Shown piece after piece: positions 1-15,000 of a stretch of DNA of 64,000 bases; the stretch's first letter is position 1; every line of letters begins with the position of its first letter. Under the pieces are notes generated by a model. That model was not told the origin of the DNA and made no database searches. It worked only from the letters and a program-made list of their open reading frames with translations. Origin of the DNA: Protonemura montana (lineage: Eukaryota > Arthropoda > Insecta > Plecoptera > Nemouridae). The position numbers were made by a program, and so were the translations under genes. The stretch spans positions 1,118,501 to 1,182,500 of the forward strand of contig OX387603.1 of the NCBI GenBank assembly GCA_947568835.1. The letters are read 5' to 3'.

Positions 1-3000
1 TCTCGCCAAATCTCGTCTAAATCTCACCAAAACTCGTCTAAATCTCGCCAAATCTCGTCTATATCTCGCCAAATCTCGCCAAATCTCGCCAAATCTCGTC
101 AAATCTCGTCTAAATCTCGCCAAATCTCGCCAAATCTCGCGAAATCTCGTCTTAATCTCACCAAATCTCGTCTAAATCTCGCCAAATCTCGCCACAACCC
201 GTCTAAATCTCGCCAAATCTCGCCAAATCTCGTCTAAATCTCGCCAAATCTCGCCAAATCTCGTCTAAATCTCACAAAATCTCGTCTAATTCTCATCATA
301 TCTCGCCAAATCTCGCCAAATCTCGTCTAAATCTCGCCAAATCTCGTCTAAATCTCGCCAAATCTCGTCTAAATCTCGCCAAATCTCGTCTATATCTCGC
401 CAAATCTCGTCAAATCCCGCCAAATCTCGCCAAATCTCGTCAAATCTCGTCTAAATCTCGCCAAATCTTTCAAATCTCGTCTAAATCTCGCCAAATCTCA
501 TCTAATTCTCGTCAAATCTCGCCAAATCTCGTCTAAATCTCGCCAAATCTCGTCTATATCTCGCCAAATCTCGTCAAATCTCGCCAAATCTCGTCAAATC
601 TCGTCTAAATCTCGCCAAATCTCGCCAAATCTCGCGAAATCTCGTCTTAATCTCGCCAAATCTCGTCTAAATCTCGCCAAATCTCGCCAAATCTCGTCTA
701 AATCTCGCCAAATCTCGCCAAATCTCGTCTAAATCTCGCCAAATCTCATCTAAATCTCGCCAAATCTCGTCTAAATCTCGCCAAATCTCGCCAAATCTCG
801 TCTTATTCTCGTCAAATCTCGCCAAATCTCGCCAAATCTCGTCTAAATCTCGCCAAATTTCCTCTAAATCTCGCCAAATCTCGTCTAATTCTCGTCAATT
901 CTCGTCTAAATCTCGCCAAATCTCGCCAAATCTCGTCTTATTCTCGTCAAATCTCGCCAAATCTCGCCAAATCTCGTCTAAATCTCGCCAAATCTCGTCT
1001 AAATCTCGCCAAATTTCGTCTAAATCTCGTCAAATCTAACCAAATCTCGTCTAAATCTCGTCTAAATCTCGCCAAATCTCGTCTAAATCTCGCCAAATCT
1101 CGTCTAAATCTCGCCAAATTTCGTCTAAATCTCGTCAAATCTAACCAAATCTCGTCTAAATCTCGTCTAAATCTCGCCAAATCTCGTCTAAATCTCGCCA
1201 AATCTCGTCTAATTCTCGTCAAATCTCGCCAAATCTCGCCAAATCTCGTCTAAATCTCGCCAAATCTCGTCTAAATCTCGCCAAATTTCGTCTAAATCTC
1301 GTCAAATCTAACCAAATCTCGTCTAAATCTCGTCTAAATCTCGCCAAATCTCGTCTAAATCTCGCCAAATCTCGTCTAAATCTCGCCAAATTTCGTCTAA
1401 ATCTCGTCAAATCTAACCAAATCTCGTCTAAATCTCGTCTAAATCTCGCCAAATCTCGTCTAAATCTCGTCAAATCTCGTCTAAATCTCGCCAAATCTCG
1501 TCTTAATCTCGTCAAATCTCGTCTAAATCTCGCCAAATCTCGCTAAATCTCGCGAAATCTCGTCTTAATCTCGTCAAATCTCGCCAAATCTCGTCTAAAT
1601 CTCGCCAAATCTCGTCTAAATCTCGCCAAATCTCGTCTAATTCTCGTCATATCTCGCCAAATCTCGCCAAATCTCGTCTAAATCTCGCCAAATCTCGTCT
1701 AAATCTCACCAAATCTCGTCTAAATCTCGCCAAATCTCGTCTTTATCTCGCCAAATCTCGCCAAATCTCGCCAAATCTCGTCTAAATCTCGCCAAATCTC
1801 GCCAAATCTCGTCTAAATCTCGCCAAATTTCGTCTATATCTCGCCAAATCTCGTCTAAATCTCGCCAAATCTCGTCTAAATCTCGACAAATCTCGTCTAA
1901 ATCTCGCCAAATCTCGTCTAAATCTCGCCAAATCTCGCCAAATCTCGTCTAAATCTCGCCAAATCTCGCCGAATCTCGTCTAAATCTCGCCAAATTTCGT
2001 CTATTTCTCGTCAATTCTCGTCTAAATCTCGCCAAATCTCGTCTAAATCTCGCCAAATCTCGTCTAAATCTCGCCAAATTTCGTCTATATCTCGCCAAAT
2101 CTCGTCTAAATCTCGCCAAATCTCGTCTAAATCTCGACAAATCTCGTCTAAATCTCGCCAAATCTCGTCTAAATCTCGCCAAATCTCGCCAAATCTCGTC
2201 TAAATCTCGCCAAATCTCGCCGAATCTCGTCTAAATCTCGCCAAATCTCGTCTAAATCTCGCCAAATCTCGTCTAAATCTCGCCAAATCTCGTCTAAATC
2301 TCGCCAAATCTCGTCTTATTCTCGTCAAATCTCGCCAAATCTCGCCAAATCTAGTCTAAATCTCGCCAAATCTCGTCTATTTCTCGTCAATTCTCGTCTA
2401 AATCTCGCCAAATCTCGTCTAAATCTCGCCAAATCTCGTCTAAATCTCGCCAAATTTCGTCTAAATCTCGCCAAATCTCGTCTAATTCTCGTCAATTCTC
2501 GTCTAAATCTCGCCAAATCTCGTCTAAATCTCGCCAAATCTCGTCTAAATCTCGCCAAATTTCGTCTAAATCTCGCCAAATCCCGTCTAAATCTCGCCAA
2601 ATCTCGTCTAAATCTCGCCAAATCTAACCACATCTCGTCTAAATCTCGCCAAATCTCGTCTAAATCTCGCCAAATCTCGTCTTATTCTCGTCAAATCTCG
2701 CCAAATCTCGCCAAATCTAGTCTAAATCTCGCCAAATCTCGTCTAAATCTCGCCAAATCTCGTCTAAATCTCGTCAAATCTCGTCTAAATCTCATCTAAA
2801 TCTCGCCAAATCTCGCTAAATCTCGCGATATCTCGTCTTAATCTCGCCAAATCTCGTACAAATCTCGCCAAATCTCGCCAAATCTCGTCTAAATCTCGCC
2901 AAATCTCGCCAAATCTCGTCTAAATCTCGCCAAATTTCGTCTATATCTCGCCAAATCTCGTCTAAATCTCGCCAAATCTCGTCTAAATCTCGCCAAATCT

Positions 3001-6000
3001 CGTCTAAATCTCGCCAAATCTCGTCTAAATCTCGCCAAATCTCGTCTAAAACTTGCCAAATCTCGCAAATCTCGTCTAATTCTCGTCAAATCTCTCCAAA
3101 TCTCGCCAAATCCCGTCTAAATCTCACCACAACTCGTCTTAATCTCGTCAAATCTCGTCTAAATCTCGCCAAATCTCGTCTAAATCTCGCCAAATCTCGT
3201 CTAATTCTCGTCTAAATCTCGCCAAATCTCGCCAACTCTCGTCTAAATCTCGCTTATCTCGTCTAAATCTCGTCTAAATCTCGTCAAATCTCGCCAAATC
3301 TCGCCAAATCTCGTCTAAATCTCGCCAAATCTCGTCTAAATCTCGCCAAATCTCGTCTAATTCTCGTCAAATCTCGCCAAATCTCGTCTAAATCTCGCCA
3401 AATCTCGCCGAATCTCGTCTAAATCTCGCCAAATCTCGTCTAAATCTCGCCAAATCTCGTCTAAATCTCGCCAAATCTCGTCTAAATCTCGCCAAATCTC
3501 GTCTTATTCTCGTCAAATCTCGCCAAATCTCGCCAAATCTAGTCTAAATCTCGCCAAATCTCGTCTATTTCTCGTCAATTCTCGTCTAAATCTCGCCAAA
3601 TCTCGTCTAAATCTCGCCAAATCTCGTCTAAATCTCGCCAAATTTCGTCTAAATCTCGCCAAATCTCGTCTAATTCTCGTCAATTCTCGTCTAAATCTCG
3701 CCAAATCTCGTCTAAATCTCGCCAAATCTCGTCTAAATCTCGCCAAATTTCGTCTAAATCTCGCCAAATCCCGTCTAAATCTCGCCAATTCTCGTCTAAA
3801 TCTCGCCAAATCTCGTCTAAATCTCGCCAAATCTCGTCTAAATCTCGCCAAATTTCGTCTAAATCTCGCCAAATCTCGTCTAAATCTCGCCAAATCTCGT
3901 CTAAATCTCGCCAAATTTCGTCTAAATCTCGCCAAATCTCGTCTAATTCTCGTCAATTCTCGTCTAAATCTCGCCAAATCTCGTCTAAATCTCGCCAAAT
4001 CTCGTCTAAATCTCGCCAAATTTCGTCTAAATCTCGCCAAATCCCGTCTAAATCTCGCCAAATCTCGTCTAAATCTCGTCTAATTCTCGTCAAATCTAAC
4101 CACATCTCGTCTAAATCTCGCCAAATCTCGTCTAAATCTCGTCAAATCTCGTCTAAATCTCATCTAAATCTCGCCAAATCTCGCTAAATCTCGCGATATC
4201 TCGTCTTAATCTCGCCAAATCTCGTACAAATCTCGCCAAATCTCGCCAAATCTCGTCTAAATCTCGCCAAATCTCGCCAAATCTCGTCTAAATCTCGCCA
4301 AATTTCGTCTATATCTCGCCAAATCTCGTCTAAATCTCGCCAAATCTCGTCTAAATCTCGCCAAATCTCGTCTAAATCTCGCCAAATCTCGTCTAAATCT
4401 CGCCAAATCTCGTCTAAAACTTGCCAAATCTCGCAAATCTCGTCTAATTCTCGTCAAATCTCTCCAAATCTCGCCAAATCCCGTCTAAATCTCACCACAA
4501 CTCGTCTTAATCTCGTCAAATCTCGTCTAAATCTCGCCAAATCTCGTCTAAATCTCGCCAAATCTCGTCTAATTCTCGTCTAAATCTCGCCAAATCTCGC
4601 CAACTCTCGTCTAAATCTCGCTTATCTCGTCTAAATCTCGTCTAAATCTCGTCAAATCTCGCCAAATCTCGCCAAATCTCGTCTAAATCTCGCCAAATCT
4701 CGTCTAAATCTCGCCAAATCTCGTCTAATTCTCGTCAAATCTCGCCAAATCTCGTCTAAATCTCGCCAAATCTCGCCAAATCTCGTCTAATTCTCGCCAA
4801 ATCTCGCCAAATCTCGTCTAAATCTCGCCAAATCTCGTCTAAATCTCGCCAAATCTCGTCTAAATCTCGCCAAATCTCGTCTAAAACTTGCCAAATCTCG
4901 CCAAATCTCGTCTAAATCTCGCCAAATCTCGTCTAAATCTCGCCAAATCTCGCCAAATCTCGTCTAATTCTCGTCAAATCTCTCCAAATCTCGACAAATC
5001 TCGTCTAAATCTCACCAAAACTCGTCTAAATCTCGTCAAATCTCGTCAAATCTAACCAAATCTCGACAACTCTCGTCTAAATCTCGCTTATCTCGTCTAA
5101 ATCTCGTCTAAATCTCGTCATATCTCGCCAAATCTCGCCAAATCTCGTCTAAATCTCGCCAAATCTCGTCTAATTCTCGTCATATCTCGCCAAATCTCGC
5201 CAAATCTCGTCTAATTCTCGTCAAATCTCGCCAAATTTCGTCTAAATCTCGCCAAATCTCGCTTATCTCGTCTAAATCTCGTCTAAATCTCGCCAAATCT
5301 CGCCAACTCTCGTCTAAATCTCGCCAAATCTCGTCTAATTCTCGTCAATTCTCGCCAAATCTCGCCAACTCTCGTCTAAATCTCGCTTATCTCGTCTAAA
5401 TCTCGTCTAAATCTCGTCAAATCTCGCCAAATCTCGTCTAAATCTCGCCAAATCTCATCTAAATCTCGCCGAATCTCGTCTAAATCTCGCCAAATCTCGC
5501 TTATCTCGTCTAAATCTCGTCTAAATCTCGCCAAATCTCGCCAACTCTCGTCTAAATCTCGCCAAATCTCGTCTAATTCTCGTCAATTCTCGCCAAATCT
5601 CGCCAAATCTCGTCTAAATCTCGCCAAATCTCATCTAAATCTCGCCGAATCTCGTCTAAATCTCGCCAAATCTCGTATAATTCTCGTCAAATCTCGCCAA
5701 ATCTCGTATGAATCTCGCCTAATCTCGTCTAAATCTCGCCAAATCTCGCCAAATCTCGTCTAATTCTCGTCAAATCTCTCCAAATCTCGCCAAATCTCGT
5801 CTAAATCTCGTCAAATCTCGCCAAATCTCGTCTAAATCTCACCAAATCTCGTCTAAATCTCGCCAAATCTCGCTTATCTCGTCTAAATCTCGTCTAAATC
5901 TCGCCAAATCTCGCCAAATCTCGTCTAATTCTCGTCAAATCTCTCCTAATCTCGCCAAATCTCGTCTAAATCTCACCAAAACTCGTCTAAATCTCGTCAA

Positions 6001-9000
6001 ATCTCGCCAAATCTCGCCAACTCTCGTCTAAATCTCGCTTATCTCGTCTAAATCTCGTCTAAATCTCGTCAAATCTCGCCAAATCTCGCCAAATCTCGTC
6101 TAAATCTCGCCAAAGCTCGTCTAAATCTCGCCAAATCTCACCAAATCTCGACTAATTCTCGTCATATCTCGCCAAATCTCGTCTAAATCTCGCCAAATCT
6201 CGTCTAAATCTCACCAAATCTCGTCTAAATCTCGCCAAATCTCGTCTAAATCTCGCCAAATCTCGTCTTTATCTCGCCAAATCTCGTCAAATCTCGCCAA
6301 ATCTCGTCAAATCTCGTCTAAATCTCGCCAAATCTCGCTAAATCTCGCGAAATCTCGTCTTAATCTCGCCAAATCTCGTCTAAATCTCGCCAAATCTCGC
6401 CAAATCTCGTCTAAATCTCGCCAAATCTCGCCAAATCTCGTCTAAATCTCGCCAAATTTCGTCTATATCTCGCCAAATCTCGTCTAAATCTCGCCAAATC
6501 TCGTCTAAATCTCGCCAAATCTCGTCTAAATCTCGCCAAATCTCGTCTAAATCTCGCCAAATCTCGTCTAAATCTCGCCAAATCTCGTCTAAAACTAGCC
6601 AAATCTCGCCAAATCTCGTCTGAATCTCGCCAAATCTCGTCTAAATCTCGCCAAATCTCGCCAAATCTCGTCTAATTCTCGTCAAATCTCTCCAAATCTC
6701 GCCAAATCTCGTCTAAATCTCGCCAAATCTCGCCAAATCTCGTCTAATTCTCGTCAAATCTCTCCAAATCTCGCCAAAACTCGTCTAAATCTCGCCTAAT
6801 TCTCGTCAAATCTCGCCAACTCTCGTCTAAATCTCGCTTATCTCGTCTAAATCTCGTCTAAATCTCGTCAAATCTCGCCAAATCTCACCAAATCTCGTCT
6901 AAATCTCGCCAAATCTCGTCTAAATCTCGCCAAATCTCGTCTAATTCTCGTCAAATCTCGCCAAATCTTGCCAAATCCCGTCTAAATCTCGCCAAATCTC
7001 GTCTAAATCTCGCCAAATCTCGTCTTTATCTCGCCAAATCTCGTCAAATCTCGCCAAATCTCGTCAAATCTCGTCTAAATCTCGCCAAATCTCGCTAAAT
7101 CTCGCGAAATCTCGTCTTAATCTCGCGAAATCTCGTCTAAATCTCGCCAAATCTCGCCAAATCTCGTCTAAATCTCGCCAAATCTCGCCAAATCTCGTCT
7201 AAATCTCGCCAAATCTCGCCAAATCTCGTCTAAATCTCGCCAAATTTCGTCTATATCTCGCCAAATCTCGTCTAAATCTCGCCAAATCTCGTCTAAATCT
7301 CGCCAAATCTCGTCTAAATCTCGCCAAATCCCGTCTAAATCTCGCCAAATCTCGTCTAAATCTCGCCAAATCTCGTCTAAAACTTGCCAAATCTCGCCAA
7401 ATCTCGTCTGAATCTCGCCAAATCTCGTCTAAATCTCGCCAAATCTCGCCAAATCTCGCCATATCTCGTCTAATTCTCGTCAAATCTCTCCAAATCTCGA
7501 CAACTCTCGTCTAAATCTCACCAAAACTCGTCTAAATCTCGTCAAATTTCGTCAAATCTCGGCAAATCTCGCCAACTCTCGTCTAAATCTCGCTTATCTC
7601 GTCTAAATCTCGTCTAAATCTCGCCAAATCTCGCCAAATCTCGTATAATTCTCGTCAAATCTCGCCAAATCTCGCCAACTCTCGTCTAAATCTCGTCTCA
7701 ATCTCGTCTAGATCTCGCCAAATCTCGCCAAATCTCGCCAAATCTCGTCTAATTCTCGTCAAATCTCGCCAAATCTCGTCTAAATCTCACCAAATCTCGT
7801 CTAATTCTCGTCATATCTCGCCAAATCTCGCCAAATCTCGTCTAAATCTCGCCAAATCTCGTCTTAATCTCACCAAATCTCGTCTAAATCTCGCCAAATC
7901 TCGCCAAATCTCGTCTAATTCTCGTCAATTCTCGCCAAATCTCGCCAACTCTCGTCTAAATCTCGCTTATCTCGTCTTAATCTCGTCAAATCTCGCCAAA
8001 TCTCGCCAAATCTCGTCTAAATCTCGCCAAATCTCGTCTAAATCTCGCCAAATCTCGTCTAATTCTCGTCATATCTCGCCAAATCTCGTCAAATCTCATC
8101 TAAATCTCGCCAAATCTCGCCAAATCTCGCCAAATCTCGTCTAAATCTCGCCAAATCTCGTCTAAATCTCACCAAATCTCGCCAAATCTCGTCAAATCTC
8201 GTCTAAATCTCGCCAAATCTCGCCAAATCTCGCGAAATCTCGTCTTAATCTCGACAAATCTCGTCTAAATCTCGCCAAATCTCGCCAAATCTCGTCTAAA
8301 TCTCGCCAAATCTCGCCAAATCTCGTCTAAATCTCGCCAAATCTCGTCTAAATCTCGCCAAATCTCGTCTAAATCTCGCCAAATCTCGTCTAAATCTCGC
8401 CAAATCTCGCCAAATCGCGTCTAAATCTCGCCAAATCTCGCCAAATCTCGTCTAATTCTCGCCAAATCTCGTCTAAATCTCGCCAAATCTCGCCAAATCT
8501 CGTCTAATTCTCGTCAAATCTCTTCAAATCTCGCCAAATCTCGTCTAAATCTCGCTTATCTCGACTAAATCTCGTCTAAATCTCTCCAAATCTCGCCAAC
8601 TCTCGTCTAAATCTCGCCAAATCTCGTCTAATTCTCGACTAAATCTCGTCTAATTCTCGTCAAATCTCGTCTAAATCTCGCCAAATCTAGTCTAATTCTC
8701 GTCAAATCTCGTCTAAATCTCGCCAAATCTCGCCAAATCTCGTCTAATTCTCGTCAAATCTCGCCAAATCTCGCCAACTCTCGTCTAAATCTCGCCAAAT
8801 CTCGTCTAAATCTCGTCAAATCTCGTCTAAATCTCGCCAAATCTCGTCTAAATCTCTCCAAATCTCGCCAACTCTCGTCTTAATCTCGCTTATCTCGTCT
8901 AAATCTCGTCTAAATCTCGCCAAATCTCGCCAAATCTCGTCTAAATCTCGCCAAATCTCGTCTAATTCTCGTCAAATCTCGCCAAATCTCGTCTAAATCT

Positions 9001-12000
9001 CACAAAATCTCGTCTAATTCTCATCATATCTCGCCAAATCTCGCCAAATCTCGTCTAAATCTCGCCAAATCTCGTCTAAATCTCGCCAAATCTCGTCTAA
9101 ATCTCGCCAAATCTCGTCTATATCTCGCCAAATCTCGTCAAATCCCGCCAAATCTCGTCTAAATCTCGTCAAATCTCGTCTAAATCTCGCCAAATCTCGC
9201 CAAATCTCGTCTAAATCTCGCCAAATCTCATCTAATTCTCGTCAAATCTCGCCAAATCTCGTCTAAATCTCGCCAAATCTCGTCTATATCTCGCCGAATC
9301 TCGTCAAATCTCGTCAAATCTCGTCTAAATCTCGCCAGATCTCGCGAAATCTCGCGAAATCTCGTCTTAATCTCGCCAAATCTCGTCTAAATCTCGCCAA
9401 ATCTCGCCAAATCTCGTCTAAATCTCGCCAAATCTCGCCAAATCTCGTCTAAATCTCAACAAATCTCGCCAAATCTCGTCTTATTCTCGTCAAATCTCGC
9501 CAAATCTCGCCAAATCTCGTCTAAATCTCGCCAAATTTCGTCTGAATCTCGCCAAATCTCGTCTAATTCTCGTCAATTCTCGTCTAAATCTCGCTAAATC
9601 TCGCCAAATCTCGTCTAATTCTCGTCAAATCTCGCCAAATCTCGTCTAAATCTCGCCAAATTTCGTCTGAATCTCGCCAAATCTCGTCTAAATCTCGTCA
9701 ATTCTCGTCTAAATCTCGCTAAATCTCGCCAAATCTCGTCTAAATCTCGTCTAAATCTCGCCAAATCTCGTCTAAATCTCGCCAAATTTCGTCTAAATCT
9801 CGCCAAATCTCGTCTAATTCTCGTCAATTCTCGTCTAAATCTCGCTAAATCTCGCCAAATCTCGTCTAAATCTCGTCTAAATCTCGCCAAATCTCGTCTA
9901 AATCTCGCCAAATCTCGTCTAAATCTCGCCAAATCTCGTCTAATTCTCGTCAAATCTCGCCAAATCTCGTCTAAATCTCGTCTAAATCTCGCCAAATCTC
10001 GTCTAAATCTCGTCATATCTCGCCAAATCTCGCCAAATCTAGTCTAAATCTCGCCAAATCTCGTCTAAATCTCGCCAAATCTCGTCTAAATCTCGCCAAA
10101 TCTCGTCATATTCTCGCCAAATCTCGTCTAAAACTTGCCAAATCTCGCCAACTCTCGTCTAAATCTCGCCAAATCTCGCCAACTCTCGTCTAAATCTCGC
10201 TTATCTCGTCTAAATCTCGTCTAAATCTCGTCAAATCTCGCCAAATCTCGCCAAATCTCGTCTAATTCTCGTCAAATCTCGTCAAATCTCGCCAAATCTC
10301 GCCAAATCTCGTCTAAATCTCACCAAATCTAGTCTAAATCTCGCCAAATCTCGCCAAATCTCGTCTAAATCTCGCCAACTCTCGTCTAAATCTCGTCTAA
10401 TTCTCGTCTAAATCTCGCCAACTCTCGTCTAAATCTCGTCTAAATCTCGTCTAAATCTCGCCAAATCTCGCCAAATCTCGCCAAATCTCGTCTAAATCTC
10501 GTCTAATTCTCGTCAAATCTCGCCAAATCTCGCCAAGTCTCGTCTAAATCTCGCTTATCTCGTCTAAATCTCGTCTAAATCTCGTCAAATCTCGCCAAAT
10601 CTCGCCAAATCTCGTCTAATTCTCGTCAAATCTCGTCAAATCTCGCCAAATCTCGCCAAATCTCGTCTAAATCTCACCAAATCTAGTCTAAATCTCGCCA
10701 AATCTCGCCAAATCTCGTCTAAATCTCGCCAAATCTCGCCAAATCTCGTCTAATTCTCGTCAAATCTCGTCAAATCTCGCCAAATCTCGCCAAATCTCGT
10801 CTAAATCTCACCAAATCTAGTCTAAATCTCGCCAAATCTCGCCAACTCTCGTCTAAATCTCGCTTATCTCGTCTAAATCTCGTCTAAATCTCGCCAAATC
10901 TCGCCAAATCTCGCCAAATCTCGCCAAATCTCGTCTAAATCTCACCAAATCTCGTCTAATTCTCGTCTAAATCTCGCCAAATCTCGTCTAAATCTCACCA
11001 AATCTCGTCTTAATCTCGCCAAATCTCGACAACTCTCGTCTAAATCTCGCTTATCTCGTCTAAATCTCGTTTAAATCTCGTCAAATCTCGCCAAATCTCG
11101 CCAAATCTCGCCAAATCTCGTCTAATTCTCGTCTAAATCTCACCAAATCTCGTCTAAATCTCGCCAAATCTCGCCAACTCTCGTCTAAATCTCGCCAACT
11201 CTCGTCTAAATCTCGTCTAAATCTCGTCAAATTTCGCCAAATCTCGTCTAATTCTCGTCATATCTCGCCAAATCTCGCCAAATCTCGTCTAAATCTCGTC
11301 TAAATCTCGTCAAATCTCGCCAAATCGCGTCTAAATCTCACCAAATCTCGTCTAAATCTCGCCAAATCTCGCCAACTCTCGTCTAAATCTCGCTTATCTC
11401 GTCTAAATCTCGCCAAATCTCGTCTAAATCTCGCCAAATTTCGTCTATATCTCGCCAAATCTCGTCTAAATCTCGCCAAATCTCGTCTAAATCTCGCCAA
11501 ATCTCGTCTAAATCTCGCCAAATCTCGTCTAAAACTTGCCAAATCTCGCCAAATCTCGTTTAAATCTCGCCAAATCTCGCCAACTCTCGTCTAAATCTCG
11601 CCAAATCTCGTCAAAATCTCGCCAAATTTCGTCTATATCTCGCCAAATCTCGTCTAAATCTCGCCAAATCTCGTCTAAATCTCGCCAAATCTCGTCTAAA
11701 TTTCGCCAAATCTCGTCTAAATCTCGCCAAATCTCGTCTAAAACTTGCCAAATTTCGCCAAATCGCGTCTAAATCTCGCCAAATCTCGCCAAATCTCGTC
11801 TAATTCTCGTCAAATCTCTCCAAATCTCGCCAAATCTCGTCTAAATCTCGTCAAATCTCGTCTGAATCTCGCCAAATCTCGTCTAAATCTCGCCAAATCT
11901 CGTCTAAAACTTGCCAAATTTCGCCAAATCGCGTCTAAATCTCGCCAAATCTCGCCAAATCTCGTCTAATTCTCGTCAAATCTCTCCAAATCTCGCCAAA

Positions 12001-15000
12001 TCTCGTCTAAATCTCGTCAAATCTCGTCTAAATCTCGTCAAATCTCGTCTGAATCTCGCCAAATCTCGTCTAAATCTCGCCAAATCTCGTCTAAATCTCG
12101 CCAAATCTCGCCAAATCTCGTCTAATTCTCGTCAAATCTCTCCAAATCTCGCCAACTCTCGTCTAAATCTCGCCAAATCTCGTCTAAATCTCGTCTAAAT
12201 CTCGCCAAATCTCGTCTAATTCTCGTCAAATCTCGCCAAATCTCGCTTATCTCGTCTAAATCTCGTCTAAATCTCGTCAAATCTCGCCAAATCTCGCCAA
12301 ATCTCGCCAAATCTCGTCTAAATCTCGCCAAATCTCGTCTAAATCTCGCCAAATCTCGTCTTAATCTCGCCAAATCTCGTCTAAATCTCGCCAAAACTCG
12401 TCTAAATCTCGTCAAATCTCGTCTGAATCTCGCCAAATCTCGTCTAAATCTCGTCTAAATCTCGCCAAATCTCGCCAAATCTCGTCTAATTCTCGTCAAA
12501 TCTCTCCAAATCTCGCCAACTCTCGTCTAAATCTCGCCAAATCTCGTCTAAATCTCGTCTAAATCTCGCCAAATCTCGTCTAATTCTCGTCAAATCTCGC
12601 CAAATCTCGCCAACTCTCGTCTAAATCTCGCTTATCTCGTCTAAATCTCGTCTAAATCTCGTCAAATCTCGCCAAATCTCGCCAAATCTCGCCAAATCTC
12701 GTCTAAATCTCGCCAAATCTCGTCTAAATCTCGCCAAATCTCGTCTTAATCTCGCCAAATCTCGCCAAATCTCGCCAAATCTCGTCTAATTCTCGTCAAA
12801 TCTCGCCAAATCTCGCCAAATCTCGTCTAAATCTCGCCAAATTTCGTCTAAATCTCGCCAAATCTCGCCAAATCTCGCCAACTCTTGTCTAAATCTCGCC
12901 AAATCTCGTCTAATTCTCGTCAATTCTCGTCTAAATCTCGCCAAATCTCGCCAAATCTCGTCTAATTCTCGTCAAATCTCGCCAAATGTCACCAAATCTC
13001 GTCTAAATCTCGCCAAATCTCGTCTAAATCTCGCCAAATTTCGTCTAAATCTCGCCAAATCTCGTCTAAATCTCGCCAAATTTCGTCTAAATCTCGTCAA
13101 ATCTCGCCAAATCTCGCCAACTCTCGTCTAAATCTCGCCAAATCTCGTCTAATTCTCGTCAATTCTCGCCAAATGTCACCAAATCTCGTCTAAATCTCGC
13201 CAAATCTCGTCTAAATCTCGCCAAATTTCGTCTAAATCTCGCCAAATCTCGTCTAATTCTCGTCAAATCTCGCCAAATCTCGTCTAAATCTCGTCTAAAT
13301 CTCGCCAAATCTCGTCTAAATCTCGTCAAATCTCGTCTAAATCTCGCCAAATCTCGCTAAATCTCGCGAAATCTCGTCTTAATCTCGCCAAATCTCGTCT
13401 AAATCTCGCCAAATCTCGCCAAATCTCGTCTAAATCTCGCCAAATCTCGCCAAATCTCGTCTAAATCCCGCCAAATTTCGTCTATATCTCGCCAAATCTC
13501 GTCTAAATCTCGCCTAATCTCGTCTAAATCTCGCCAAATCTCGTCTAAATCTCGCCAAATCTCGTCTTAATCTCGCCAAATCTCGTCTAAATCTCGCCAA
13601 ATCTCGTCTAAAACTTGCCAAATCTCGCCAAATCTCGTCTAAATCTCGCCAAATCTCGCCAAATCTCGCAAATCTCGTCTAATTCTCGTCAAATCTCTCC
13701 AAATCTCGCCAAATCTCGTCTAAATCTCACCAAAACTCGTCTAAATCTCGTCAAATCTCGTCGAATCTCGCCAAATCTCGCCAACTCTTGTCTAAATCTC
13801 GCTTATCTCGTCTAAATCTCGTCTAAATCTCACCAAATCTCGCCAACTCTCGTCTAAATCTTGTCTAAATCTCACCACAACTCGTCTAAATCTCGTCAAA
13901 TCTCGTCTAAATCTCGCCAAATCTCGTCTAAATCTCGTCTAAATCTCGCCAAATCTCGTCTAATTCTCGTCAAATCTCGCCAAATCTCGTCTAAATCTCG
14001 TCTTAATCTCGCCAAATCTCGTCTAAATCTCGTCAAATCTCGTCTAAATCTCGCCAAATCTCGCTAAATCTCGCGAAATCTCGTCTTAATCTCGCCAAAT
14101 CTCGTCTAAATCTCGCCAAATCTCGCCAAATCTCGTCTAAATCTCGCCAAATCTCGCCAAATCTCGTCTAAATCTCGCTTATCTCGTCTAAATCTCGCCA
14201 AATCTCGCCAAATCTCGTCTAAATCTCGCCAAATCTCGCCAAATCTCGTCTAATTCTCGTCAAATCTCTCCAAATCTCGCCAAATCTCGTCTAAATCTCA
14301 CCAAAACTCGTCTAAATCTCGTCAAATCTCGTCTAAATCTCGCCAAATCTCGTCTAAATCTCGCCAAATCTCGTCTAATTCTCGTCAAATCTCGCCAAAT
14401 CTCGCCAACTCTCGTCTAAATCTCGCCAAATCTCGCCAAATCTCGTCTATATCTCACCAAATCTCGTCAAATCCCGCCAAATCTCGCCAAATCTCGTCAA
14501 ATCTCGTCTAAATCTCGCCAAATCTCGCCAAATCTCGTCTAAATCTCGCCAAATCTCGTCTAATTCTCGTCAAATCTCGCCAAATCTCGTCTAAATCTCG
14601 CCAAATCTCTTCAAATCTCGCCAAATCTCACCAAATCTCGTCAAATCTCGTCTAAATCTCGCCAAATCTCGCAAATCTCGTCTAATTCTCGTCAAATCTC
14701 TCCAAATCTCGCAAAATCTCGTCTAAATCTCACCACAACTCGTCTAAATCTCGTCAAATCTCGTCTAAATCTCGCCAAATCCCGTCTAAATCTCGCCAAA
14801 TCTCGTCTAATTCTCGTCAAATCTAACCAAATCTCGCCAACTCTCGTCTAAATCTCTCTTATCTCGTCTAAATCTCGTCTAAATCTCGCCAAATCTCGCC
14901 AAATCTCGCCAAATCTCGTCAAATCTCGCCAAATCTCGTCTAAATCTCACAAAATCTCGTCTAATTCTCGTCATATCTCGCCAAATCTCGCCAAATCTCG

